This document shows positions 53,664-61,900 of a DNA stretch of 64,000 bases, in pieces (within the stretch, counting starts at the first letter, position 1; each line of letters opens with the position of its first letter). Both the position numbers and the translations under genes were made by a program. The notes below the pieces were generated by a model. It was not told the origin of the DNA, did not search any database, and worked only from the letters and a program-made list of their open reading frames with translations. This DNA is from a virus: positions 64,001-128,000 of IMG/VR virus record IMGVR_UViG_3300022924_000001; one strand, 5' to 3'.

Positions 53664-54187
53664 TGAAAATAGATTACAATAAGCAGATTGCAAAGCATCA
53701 AAAGGCTATAGAAACTTTGAAAAAACAGAGGGCGGCTGAGACACCTAAAGTTTCAGATGAAAATCAACCGCCTAACAGAACCATAATCCTTAACAGCATA
53801 AAAACACCGGACGGGACTATCTTAGTTTCAAGACACAGACACGATTTTGTAGAATATACTGATAATAATGGTCATTTATATTATGTAGACGGAGGAAATG
53901 ATTACCTAAGAAGGGGTTATGGAGACGTTTATGAAGAATGCTCTTTATACAGCGACGATGACTTTGAAACAATAAGAAAACATTACGCTAGAGGTGGTCG
54001 TGGAAAAGATGGTAAACAGCCTCTAAAATGGGTTCCACTATGTGACATGAATGATGAATGGCTTGCCAATTGTATTGTTTATAATGAAGAACGTGGAATG
54101 GGTAGTTCTATTGCAAATGAGTTGTATGTTAAGGAACAGGAATATAGAAAGATTAATAATATAAAAATAGAAGAAAATGAGATTTAA
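53663..54187 (+). CDS. hypothetical protein (174 aa)
   Basis: A basic N-terminal helix (DYNKQIAKHQKAIETLKKQRA) then beta-rich, acidic regions with SRHRHDFVEYTDNNGHLYYVDGG and a C-terminal helix. The 'sRh.HDf..~.dk.g..y..DGG..YlRr' stretch is a common phage protein feature of unknown role. Overlaps the next gene by 11 bases. Confidence 0.75.
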   Translation: MKIDYNKQIAKHQKAIETLKKQRAAETPKVSDENQPPNRTIILNSIKTPDGTILVSRHRHDFVEYTDNNGHLYYVDGGNDYLRRGYGDVYEECSLYSDDDFETIRKHYARGGRGKDGKQPLKWVPLCDMNDEWLANCIVYNEERGMGSSIANELYVKEQEYRKINNIKIEENEI

Positions 54188-54392
54188 TGACCACCTTAGA
54201 CACAAAGAATTATTTACAATTGTTAAGGATATCTGTGAAGACTTTTATAACTTTGACGAGTATAACCCTTCAATATGCGAAAATAGTGATGAAATAGAAG
54301 AGTTGTCTGTAAGATTAGAAGCCTCCTTAAATGACTCCCGGAGTATATTAGAGAAACTAGTTACTATAAATAAGGAAAACTTTGAATGTTAA
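54177..54392 (+). CDS. hypothetical protein (71 aa)
   Basis: Last plus-strand gene. Acidic and helical (FTIVKDICEDFYNFDEYNPSICENSDEIEEL). It ends 35 bases before the terminator. Unassigned. Confidence 0.65.
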   Translation: MRFNDHLRHKELFTIVKDICEDFYNFDEYNPSICENSDEIEELSVRLEASLNDSRSILEKLVTINKENFEC

Positions 54393-54426
54393 ACGGCGAT
54401 TAACACCGTCATTAGCTTAAACAATA

Positions 54427-54461
54427 AACCCCTCAGATATTAGTCTTTGGGGTTGTTTTTT
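54427..54461 (+). terminator. rho-independent terminator between convergent units
   Basis: AACCCC (54427-54432) pairs with GGGGTT (54449-54454), 6 bp, then G and six Ts. A weaker ACGG/CCGT hairpin lies 25 bases upstream. It ends the plus-strand block; minus-strand genes converge from 54494. An A-tract on the left side (AAACCCC) is too short for a clear second-direction terminator. Confidence 0.75.
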
Positions 54462-54493
54462 ATCCGGCAACACCCGGTAAAAATAAGACTCTA

Positions 54494-54895
54494 TCACACT
54501 TCTTTTATTAATACTTTCTCTTTATCTATTATTTGGAATTTAAAACCATCTTTTTCTAGTCTTTGGTATATGTTTCTTCGCCGCGAATCTGCCCAAACAA
54601 TACAGATATATTGTCTCTTACCTTTATAATAGCGAAGAGTTTTAAAATACTCAGGAAAATTAAGTATTTCATTCTTAATCCAGATTAACGCTTTTATGCC
54701 GCCCATACTCTTGTTAGGTTTATCCTCAAATATGTCAAGCTCTTTCCTCTTCTTACCTGATGAAACCCCTATCCAAAATTTGTTCGTTTTTAGTTGCTCA
54801 ACCCATACCCTTATTTTATAAGTGCAACCGTTAAATTCAAGGGATTTGGTGTAGTATAACTCTTGATCTTCTACCGATGCTGTCCAATTTTCCAT
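54494..54895 (-). CDS. hypothetical protein (133 aa)
   Basis: Beta strands then helices; aromatic (NGCTYKIRVWVEQLKTNKFWIGVSS) and basic C-terminal part. Last gene of the minus block, overlapping the previous one by 25 bases. Unassigned. Confidence 0.65.
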   Translation of the reverse strand: MENWTASVEDQELYYTKSLEFNGCTYKIRVWVEQLKTNKFWIGVSSGKKRKELDIFEDKPNKSMGGIKALIWIKNEILNFPEYFKTLRYYKGKRQYICIVWADSRRRNIYQRLEKDGFKFQIIDKEKVLIKEV

Positions 54896-55173
54896 TTTAT
54901 GGTTTCTATTTGTGCTATACAGTACTCTAGTGTCTTTATTTTATCTATATCATAGCTTTTCATCAGTTTAGTTCTATTAAGCTCTGAGAGTTCTGATTTA
55001 AGTCTGTTCAAAGTGTCTCTTGATATCTTTTCAGTTTGCTTTTTTGATGCGGAGAATCCTAAATTAAACTCATCATTAATCCCCCACTGTTGCTCTATTA
55101 TATTATCATACCTAACATTCTCTTCTGGACTGATAGCAGCCCTTATTTTTTCTAGTAGCTTATTTCTTTTCAT
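54871..55173 (-). CDS. hypothetical helical protein (100 aa)
   Basis: Charged helices (DTLNRLKSELSELNRTKLMK; TLEYCIAQIETIKWKI). Two bases after the upstream gene (in its direction). Unassigned. Confidence 0.65.
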   Translation of the reverse strand: MKRNKLLEKIRAAISPEENVRYDNIIEQQWGINDEFNLGFSASKKQTEKISRDTLNRLKSELSELNRTKLMKSYDIDKIKTLEYCIAQIETIKWKIGQHR

Positions 55174-55175
55174 AA

Positions 55176-55475
55176 CTATTTAAATATAGTAAGATACCAA
55201 ACCTTATTCTCACTTTCGTCAAAGGTTATATAATCCTCAGACTCTCTTTTTGATATATATTCATTCCATAATTGAATTAAAATAACCCTTTCTTTTTTAG
55301 TGGTGTTCCAACTACCTAGATACTTTCTTTTAAACAAGTCATACATATTAATATCTTGTACATAGGCTACAAAGGCTTTTACATCTGACTTACCACCCTT
55401 AATTTTAGGAATTGCATCATAAGCTTCAGATAGTACATAATACTGATTAGTATCGTAAGTTATTTTACTAGTCAT
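55176..55475 (-). CDS. hypothetical protein (99 aa)
   Basis: Acidic/aromatic alpha/beta with FVAYVQDINMYDLFKRKYLGSW. Starts within eight bases' overlap of the macro-domain gene, so both are translated together. A partner of the macro protein is possible but not shown by sequence. Confidence 0.65.
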   Translation of the reverse strand: MTSKITYDTNQYYVLSEAYDAIPKIKGGKSDVKAFVAYVQDINMYDLFKRKYLGSWNTTKKERVILIQLWNEYISKRESEDYITFDESENKVWYLTIFK

Positions 55476-55926
55476 ATTTTTTATCTCTTGATGGTCTATA
55501 AATATAAATTTCTACAGGTATGTCCAAATCACTTAGATATTTGTTCATTATCTCCAATGATCTCTCAGGAGCAATACCTCCATTTGAGGCTCCTAGTAAT
55601 GGCCAAGCTATACTAGTTATCCCTTTTTCTTTATAAGTGTCTAAGAACCGCTGTAAACCTGTTTTTAAATAACTCTCCTCGCTTTTATTGCGCCACTTAT
55701 CTTTGGTTGGAAAACATAGTATATTTATAAAAACATCTTTATACAGCCACAGTTTACCGGGAGTTAATAATTTTCTATCGCAGATTCTCTTGTAAGATGC
55801 GAACATCTCAGGATATCTTTTCTTAAACTCTTTTGCTATACCGGCTCCCATAACACCTTCACAATTCACTGTATTAACCAATGTCTGGCAATTACTGTGA
55901 AACAGGCTACCTTCTATTATTTTCAT
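55468..55926 (-). CDS. macro-domain protein (152 aa)
   Basis: Binds and probably hydrolyses ADP-ribose or related compounds. NTVNCEGVMGAGIAKEFKKRYP (18-39) is the classic macro signature (N.vN..g.mG.Gia..fk..yP), and WPLLGASNGG (about 117-126) is the second loop. Length and the FPTKDKWRNKSEESYLKTGL segment match the macro type of DarG, YmdB-like and phage proteins. It may reverse ADP-ribosylation, which would suit counter-defence; no DarT partner is present here. Confidence 0.9.
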   Translation of the reverse strand: MKIIEGSLFHSNCQTLVNTVNCEGVMGAGIAKEFKKRYPEMFASYKRICDRKLLTPGKLWLYKDVFINILCFPTKDKWRNKSEESYLKTGLQRFLDTYKEKGITSIAWPLLGASNGGIAPERSLEIMNKYLSDLDIPVEIYIYRPSRDKKYD

Positions 55927-56343
55927 CTATATTTCTTTACCTGTTAAATGATAATATAAATTTTGAAAGTAGTGCGTGTAAAGCTGTCCTTGCATATCTT
56001 TATTATAAATAGTTATAAGATCATCATCGTAAGCACGTCCATTATTTTCTTGACGTATCATAACATAATCTTCACTAACTGATAAGACTGTATCAGATGT
56101 TTCATGTTTACTAATATCATATTCAAAATTACCAAAACCGTTCTTTTCTACTCCTAGCCACTCGTGTATTTCCTCAACAAGTGGTATAGGTATTAATTGA
56201 GATATACTTGTTGTGATTTTGGAAGCTTTCATTTGTAATCTGACTTTGTTCCCATGAATACTTATAATGCGCCCTAGTCTTAAATCTACAGGTATTTCTA
56301 CACCGACAATATTTCCTTTTCTTAATTCTGATTTATCTATCAT
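55927..56343 (-). CDS. hypothetical protein (138 aa)
   Basis: The N-terminal domain ELRKGNIVGVEI...GRIISIHGNKVRLQMK (about residues 3-40) is the common 'e.r.gn.v...........v..i....v.l' SH3-like phage domain, followed by IPLVEEIHEWLGVEKNGFG... QNLYYHLTGKEI. This two-part protein type is widespread in Bacteroidota phages. It overlaps its upstream neighbour by about 11 bases. Function unknown. Confidence 0.75.
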   Translation of the reverse strand: MIDKSELRKGNIVGVEIPVDLRLGRIISIHGNKVRLQMKASKITTSISQLIPIPLVEEIHEWLGVEKNGFGNFEYDISKHETSDTVLSVSEDYVMIRQENNGRAYDDDLITIYNKDMQGQLYTHYFQNLYYHLTGKEI

Positions 56344-56521
56344 ATTCTTTTTCTAATTCTGTCCATAATTCTTTTCCATCAAGACTTACTTTCCAGTAAG
56401 CATAGCTCATTTTATCCCAGCACTCTCCGATTGTATCCTTTCTCGCTTCCTCTAAAACGTGATAAAGCGGGGGACATCTTCTCTCTACTTTTACCCTATC
56501 TTTTGAATTTGTTATTCCCAC
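56333..56521 (-). CDS. hypothetical protein (62 aa, GTG start)
   Basis: I place the start at GTG 56521, next to the stop of the upstream gene. An ATG at 56608 in the same frame would give 91 residues but would overlap that gene by 97 bases. DRVKVERRCPPLYHVLEEARKDTIGECWDKMSYAYWKVSLDG; unassigned. Confidence 0.55.
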   Translation of the reverse strand: MGITNSKDRVKVERRCPPLYHVLEEARKDTIGECWDKMSYAYWKVSLDGKELWTELEKEYDR

Positions 56522-56766
56522 AATTTTATCATTTTTGTTACTATATCTATAGTCTCTGTATTTGTAGTATATTCTGCTTTTATACGGTATTGCACGTTCT
56601 GGCTCCAAGAGGAGGTCTCTACGTAGGCTATTGCATCCCCATTTTCATCCACATAATAATCCGAATGAAAAGATTCTCCTTGCACTCTCTCAACAATCTT
56701 ATTTTTCATAAAGGCATCAAAATGCTCTTTACTCACAGTTGCCATGGTTGAAAATCTCATAATCAT
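56512..56766 (-). CDS. hypothetical protein (84 aa)
   Basis: VSKEHFDAFMKNKIVERVQGESFHSDYYVDENGDAIAYVETSSWS: mixed fold with a beta middle. Alternative start Met8. Unassigned. Confidence 0.65.
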   Translation of the reverse strand: MIMRFSTMATVSKEHFDAFMKNKIVERVQGESFHSDYYVDENGDAIAYVETSSWSQNVQYRIKAEYTTNTETIDIVTKMIKLWE

Positions 56767-56822
56767 TATTTATACTGTTTTAAAATTTCTTTCATATCTC
56801 GCTATTATTTTCTTTAGGTTTG

Positions 56823-57083
56823 CTATTCCATTCTCTTCTTTATATTGCTTGAGTTCCTGATAGGCATAATAGAATTTTCTACACAGTTTTGACTCCACTT
56901 CAATTTTATTTTGTTGTAGAAGGCAAAATTCGCCTTACGCTCTTCATATTCAAAATTAGCAAGTTCTTCTTTATAAAGCACCTCATTCTCATAAATAGTT
57001 TCATGGGTTAACTGTCCTTGCGCCCACAACTCCTTACATATCTTAAGACCTAATAAGACACCTTCTATTTTTAGCTTTTCCAT
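56823..57083 (-). CDS. hypothetical helical protein (86 aa)
   Basis: All helical and charged (GLKICKELWAQGQLTHETIYENEVLYKEELANFEYEERKANFAFYNKIKLKW). Follows the UDG gene by four bases in the same direction. Unassigned. Confidence 0.65.
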   Translation of the reverse strand: MEKLKIEGVLLGLKICKELWAQGQLTHETIYENEVLYKEELANFEYEERKANFAFYNKIKLKWSQNCVENSIMPIRNSSNIKKRME

Positions 57084-57087
57084 AATA

Positions 57088-57513
57088 TTAACTGTCTATA
57101 AAATCTCTTAATTGTTTTACTATTTGTTCCTTGTTATTCTTATACAGATTATAGTTTCTGCGGGAAGGGTGTATCAATTCAAGAACTTCTAAGCTACATG
57201 ACCAAGTTTTGGGCTTGCTCCAAAAGTATTCTTTTGCTACATTTCCAAGTAAGATAACTTTGTTTACCGACTGCACTTTTTCTTGTAGAACTTCTTCCCA
57301 ATGTTCATCCATCTGCTCCTTACTTGGTTTTTTATGTCCTCCATTTTCAAAACCTGTAAATACCCCGCATACAGCCTCGAATTCAAACATTTGTTGTGCC
57401 GTTTCTATGCTTATACCTACTTCTGATAACCAATCATACAGCATCGTAGAGTCATAAGGGAATTTTTGTTTGTGCGCAGGAGGTGCCTGACCTATTATAA
57501 GTATTTTATTCAT
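57088..57513 (-). CDS. uracil-DNA glycosylase-superfamily protein (141 aa)
   Basis: Removes uracil (or a related base) from DNA. GQAPPAHKQKFPYDSTMLYDWLS at the start holds the GQaPp loop of family-4/family-5 glycosylases, and LELIHPSRRNYN (about 111-122) is the second HPS-type motif. The typical Fe-S cysteines are not evident and the protein is shorter than bacterial UDGs, so a small phage branch. Its overlap with the upstream gene (8 bases) shows co-translation. Confidence 0.75.
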   Translation of the reverse strand: MNKILIIGQAPPAHKQKFPYDSTMLYDWLSEVGISIETAQQMFEFEAVCGVFTGFENGGHKKPSKEQMDEHWEEVLQEKVQSVNKVILLGNVAKEYFWSKPKTWSCSLEVLELIHPSRRNYNLYKNNKEQIVKQLRDFIDS

Positions 57514-58045
57514 CTTTAAAAGTTGTTTTTGCAGCTTCTGCTACAGTTGGTGTATAGCCTAGTATTTTCTTGGTCTTTGTATAACAATTATCCCAAATAC
57601 CATCAAGCAAGTTTTCTTTTATGTGCTCTACCGAAGCATGTGCTAAATGTAATACTCCTTTAAAACCTACTTTCAAATACTGGTTCTTGGGCAGCTTTAC
57701 ACAGAACAGTAATTCGGCATTAGGTGTCTGGCGAGTTTTTACATGGCTGTCACTTCCAAAATATTGTACCCAAGACAATCCATTATCACCTTTATACCTT
57801 AGTCCTGTAGTGTTTTTTGATGTTATTTCTTCATACATACCGTTATTGAGAGCCCACCGCAATACTTCATCCTTATTTTTATTCTCAAATATAAAAGAAA
57901 CTATACTGCTGTTTTTATTATACTGTAATGTAGTGGGATTAAATATTCTTTCCCAGCCTATCTTTTCAGGATTGCGTGCCATAATAGCCGCAAATACACA
58001 ACCTGTTCGGCCTTTCTTTATGTAATTTAAATTTATATCTTTCAT
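57506..58045 (-). CDS. hypothetical protein (179 aa)
   Basis: Soluble alpha/beta with GCVFAAIMARNPEKIGWERIF near the start, GLRYKGDNGLSWVQYFGSDSHVKTRQTP in the middle and GVLHLAHASVEHI near the end. It resembles the YqcI/YcgG outline in places, but not enough to assign. Four-base overlap with the next upstream gene. Confidence 0.65.
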   Translation of the reverse strand: MKDINLNYIKKGRTGCVFAAIMARNPEKIGWERIFNPTTLQYNKNSSIVSFIFENKNKDEVLRWALNNGMYEEITSKNTTGLRYKGDNGLSWVQYFGSDSHVKTRQTPNAELLFCVKLPKNQYLKVGFKGVLHLAHASVEHIKENLLDGIWDNCYTKTKKILGYTPTVAEAAKTTFKDE

Positions 58046-58347
58046 AATTTAGAAAAATCAATAATATGCATTCTGTACGAGGTGTGACTAGGTTCTGTAG
58101 GACTATCATTACTTGGTACAATTACTTCTTCACCTTCACTATTTAACCAACGTGTTGTTGAACTGTCTTCTATTTGTATACTCATCCCATCAATAGCAAT
58201 AGGGTCATGATAAATTATATCTCTATTAGGATCTGCGTATAGACAGTTGTTACTGTGTAATAACGTTTCTGTCATCTTATCCCACAATTCGTCTCCCTCT
58301 AAGGCAGAATATTTAGGGTATTTTATTTTAAATTCTGTAGTTGTCAT
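58042..58347 (-). CDS. hypothetical acidic protein (101 aa)
   Basis: TEFKIKYPKYSALEGDELWDKMTETLL, later CLYADPNRDIIYHDPIAIDG; acidic, beta-like. Three bases from the upstream gene. Unassigned. Confidence 0.65.
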   Translation of the reverse strand: MTTTEFKIKYPKYSALEGDELWDKMTETLLHSNNCLYADPNRDIIYHDPIAIDGMSIQIEDSSTTRWLNSEGEEVIVPSNDSPTEPSHTSYRMHIIDFSKL

Positions 58348-58349
58348 AT

Positions 58350-58853
58350 TTATTTTCTTCTTAATTTATTCCACAATTTAACTGCCGGAGAATCTACTCT
58401 AAAGAAATTCTTGTTATTAAGTACCTCACTTTGAGACTGCTCATACCAATTATTTAGGGTTCGCTCTATATTCTCTAAGCTGAAGTCTATTTCACCTATC
58501 ATTCTACCGCAACATGCGAGAACGCAACTGGTAGTTTCTACAGTGCATTTGTTTGTCTTTGGGTAATAAATTACTTCTGTTTCCTTACCGTCTTTATCCC
58601 TGTAGAATTTATCTGGGGGTACGAATTTCCAACCTTGTGCAATCATACCTTTGGCGACAGCTAGTACTTTATTACTATCCTCATCACTAAGCGTTTTTAG
58701 ATACTTTTTTCTTTCTTCCCTTAAAACAGAATTTCTTTCGTAGTTTGTATTTTGACACTGATCTAAGTACTGATTTGCCTGTAGTTTTTGGAATTCTTGT
58801 ACTACTAAGAACTCTTCAATAGACTTATCGGATATCCATTTATCTTTTTCCAT
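58350..58853 (-). CDS. hypothetical protein (167 aa)
   Basis: First gene of the small-gene part of the minus block, after the giant-gene terminator. Helical N-terminus, KGMIAQGWKFVPPDKFYRDKDGKETEVIYYPKTNKC in the middle, three cysteines near CTVETTSCVLACCGR. Unassigned. Confidence 0.65.
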   Translation of the reverse strand: MEKDKWISDKSIEEFLVVQEFQKLQANQYLDQCQNTNYERNSVLREERKKYLKTLSDEDSNKVLAVAKGMIAQGWKFVPPDKFYRDKDGKETEVIYYPKTNKCTVETTSCVLACCGRMIGEIDFSLENIERTLNNWYEQSQSEVLNNKNFFRVDSPAVKLWNKLRRK

Positions 58854-58888
58854 TTTGTAAAGGTAATAATTATTTTAATACAAAGCAT

Positions 58889-58911
58889 AAAAAATCCCGC
58901 AAAAAGCGGGA
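58889..58911 (-). terminator. rho-independent terminator of the giant gene (minus strand)
   Basis: TCCCGC (58895-58900) and GCGGGA (58906-58911) form a 6-bp hairpin with a 5-base loop; on the minus strand it is followed by six Ts (58889-58894). It lies seven bases past the stop of the giant gene. Confidence 0.85.
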
Positions 58912-58917
58912 AAGTTT

Positions 58918-61900
58918 TTAGTCGGCAAAAAAGTAGCTGACGGGTATGAAGTTTATAAAGGAATCATTATTCAGCAAATAGCTGTTTTTGGTGGAGACTG
59001 GGTTGCTTAATCCTGCATATTCTTTTCCAAAACCTGTATTTCTAAGGACATACCTTTCCCCCTTTGTAAAACCTTTAAATTTACCGCTGGTAATTATCTC
59101 ATCGTCCCCTATCTCTGATACCCGTAATATCTCCGGTATTGTGTTTAGCCCCACAAAGGCAGAATCAATAGTATCATAATAACTCAATGGTATGGCCACA
59201 CCGGAGGACGCACTTTCATTACAAAGCCTTAGCATTAAATAATTAGCTGATTGCAATGCATATAAATCTTTGTTATCAGGATCATCGGCTATCTTGGATA
59301 ATAAAAGCCCTACCAGCATCAACAAGTTTACAACAGCAAAATCTTTCGCGTTTCTCTGCATATTTACGCGGTCTTGTGTGCTGAGTGTCGCCCAGTAATC
59401 TTTGAAATCGGTTTTTATCTCCTTTATATCGCTTTTTTTGAATTGCTCTATGTATCCTTTTATAAAAGAACCTAATGTAGAATAACTTCCTCTCTCAAAC
59501 TGACCTGTATCCAAAGACAAATGTGTACCTTTAAATCTTCTTTGCGTGGCAACCGTAAGCCAATTCCTGTGTGTCATAAATAACTGTAATACCATATTCC
59601 TGCTGGCCAGAGATTTTTCTTCCGGTGAAATATTACCGTCAATAAGTTGGGATACCTGAGATACGCGCTGGAAAATAGCCTCGTTCTTCAACTTCATGTA
59701 TTGATCGTAATTATCTACAGATAACAATGGTTTTAATTTCTCAGCGTTATAGGTAAGTTTTCCGTCATTTGTATCTATGAAATTATAAACAGCATTTTTC
59801 TCTGATGCGCTCCAAGTGTTTTTGAGTTCTAATGCGGCCATCTGGGGATTATTGCGCTTATATTCATTATAATTCATTATTTGCCCATCTACCACCCTGT
59901 AATCATATAGTACAGACAACATCACTTTAGGCATTACCGGAAAGTTCATGGCAGAGTGGGAGGCATATGGTACTTTGACAAGCGCACGTGCATATTTATT
60001 AAAAGAACTGTTGTTGAGACGCTCTTCCTGACTGTATACGTGGAAATGCTCCCCTATGACATTTAATCGGGCGCTGGATTTTAATTCAAGTGCCTCATTA
60101 ATCGAACTCCCTGCCAACTTACGGAATTCCTTTGCTGCCAAAGCCGATGCAGGTTTATTTATAAACTCCCCAATCCTGTTCTCTAATCTGAACTGAACGT
60201 CAGCTGTCAAAAAGGAAGTTATAGGGCTTATTACAGCAAAACCTAAATTCCTGAACCTTACAAAATTACCGAAAAGCCTTAACAGTTTGGAAATATTTAC
60301 GCTATAGCCTTTATATATAGGTACGTTGTATTCAAACGATTCCTTTACACCCATATAGAACTCGTCATAGGCAGAATTAAACATCTTATAGGTTGCAGTG
60401 GCTTCTGCCGCCTTTCCCCCATAATTATCATTTAATACCGCTTCCTTCAAGGCCAACACATTACCGATATTTTCTTTACGGGCTTTATATAATGTAGCCT
60501 GTTGATGGAACCAGTTGTAGGATGTCAATAATTCATCTGATAAATCCTGTTGGTTGGCAAGTTCGCGCATACCGTATTTGGGTATGATTTTCATATCCTC
60601 TACATTGGCGGCTATATTCCCCTGAATCACTTCTCCTGTGGCCACATCCTCTTCCCTATAGGCAAATACGTCCTTAAGGGTTTCCGATATCTTGTCAGTA
60701 TTAGGGTTCTTCATGAATGACCTGAACTTGCTAAGGCTTCCCTTACTTTGCTGTGGCAGTTTAAATATATTATGGTTCCCTAAATCAGCTGTTGCGGTCA
60801 ATGAGTCCCTGTGATAATCTAGTAAAGCTGTCCTTGCCTGATACAGTTTCTGGTTTCTTGTAGGCTCTCCATTTTTATCAAGCCCAAAAGTATCTATAAA
60901 TTCCTGACTCCTAAAAGATTGTCCTTCTTTGTTTCTGCCGGATTTTTTGAATTGGTAATAACCTCCCTCGTAGTTTTTGACATAGTTGGGGTTTATATCG
61001 GGATTCTCTACAGCCTCATAAAAACTGTAATTGGGGGTGACAGTGATAGGAGAGTTTTCTTCAAATAAGGTACTTAAAGGTCTTGCTCCAGATTCAAGCT
61101 CTGACATTATGTTTTCATAACCTAAAGGAGCAAATCGGCTAAAATAGGGAAGTAATTTAGATTCTGAGTACTTAATGAGGTCTTCAGCTATAGCTAATTG
61201 CTTTTCCAAAGGGTTTAGAGAATTATAATCCTTGTTAAATACATTTTCATATCTCTTAGGGATACTCACCACTTTACCTGCGCCCAAATCCCGTGCAAAT
61301 ATTTCCGCTTTTTCTATCTTCAGCTTATCTGAGGCTGTAACATGGTCTTTTATAAAATCAATCTTATCGTCAGTGCTTGTTTTTCCGTTGTTGGTCAGCG
61401 CATCGTAATAAGCTTTATTGGGTGTATTTTCAGTAGTGGTTTCAATTTGTTCCCCTGCTTCCCTTGTAAAGAAACCGGAAGCCTCTTGATATAAATCCTG
61501 CAAACGTTCTGTAAAATCCCTTACATTATCCCTCTCTGTTCTTGACATACGCTCAAAATCAGTTTCTGACGGCTGGTTGAGTACCCTGTTGGCCTTGAGG
61601 ATATTATTTCTGGCACCCTGTAGGCGTTTCATTTCCAAAACTATTTCCTGTGCACGTTCATCTTCTACATTTTCAAGTCGTTGGCTCAGGCTCTCATTCC
61701 CACCTATAGAATCCCAAAAAGATTGGTTGAACCCTATATAGGAGTTTAATCTGATATATTCAAGACCTTCCTGCGGGGTTAAACCTAAAACAGTGTCCTT
61801 GAATTTCTGGGGTATCCCTTTTTCTGTTTTTTGCAGGTTTTTCAAAAACTCCTTATCCAATAAATACAGTTCATAGGCTCTGCGGGCTTCATCACTGGGG

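Noticed and set aside
55468-55926. DarTG toxin-antitoxin pair
   Set aside because: The macro domain is present but neither neighbour shows ADP-ribosyltransferase motifs.
57621-58025. Plus-strand open frame of 134 codons
   Set aside because: Antisense to the minus-strand 179-aa gene, which has normal spacing and overlaps with its neighbours.
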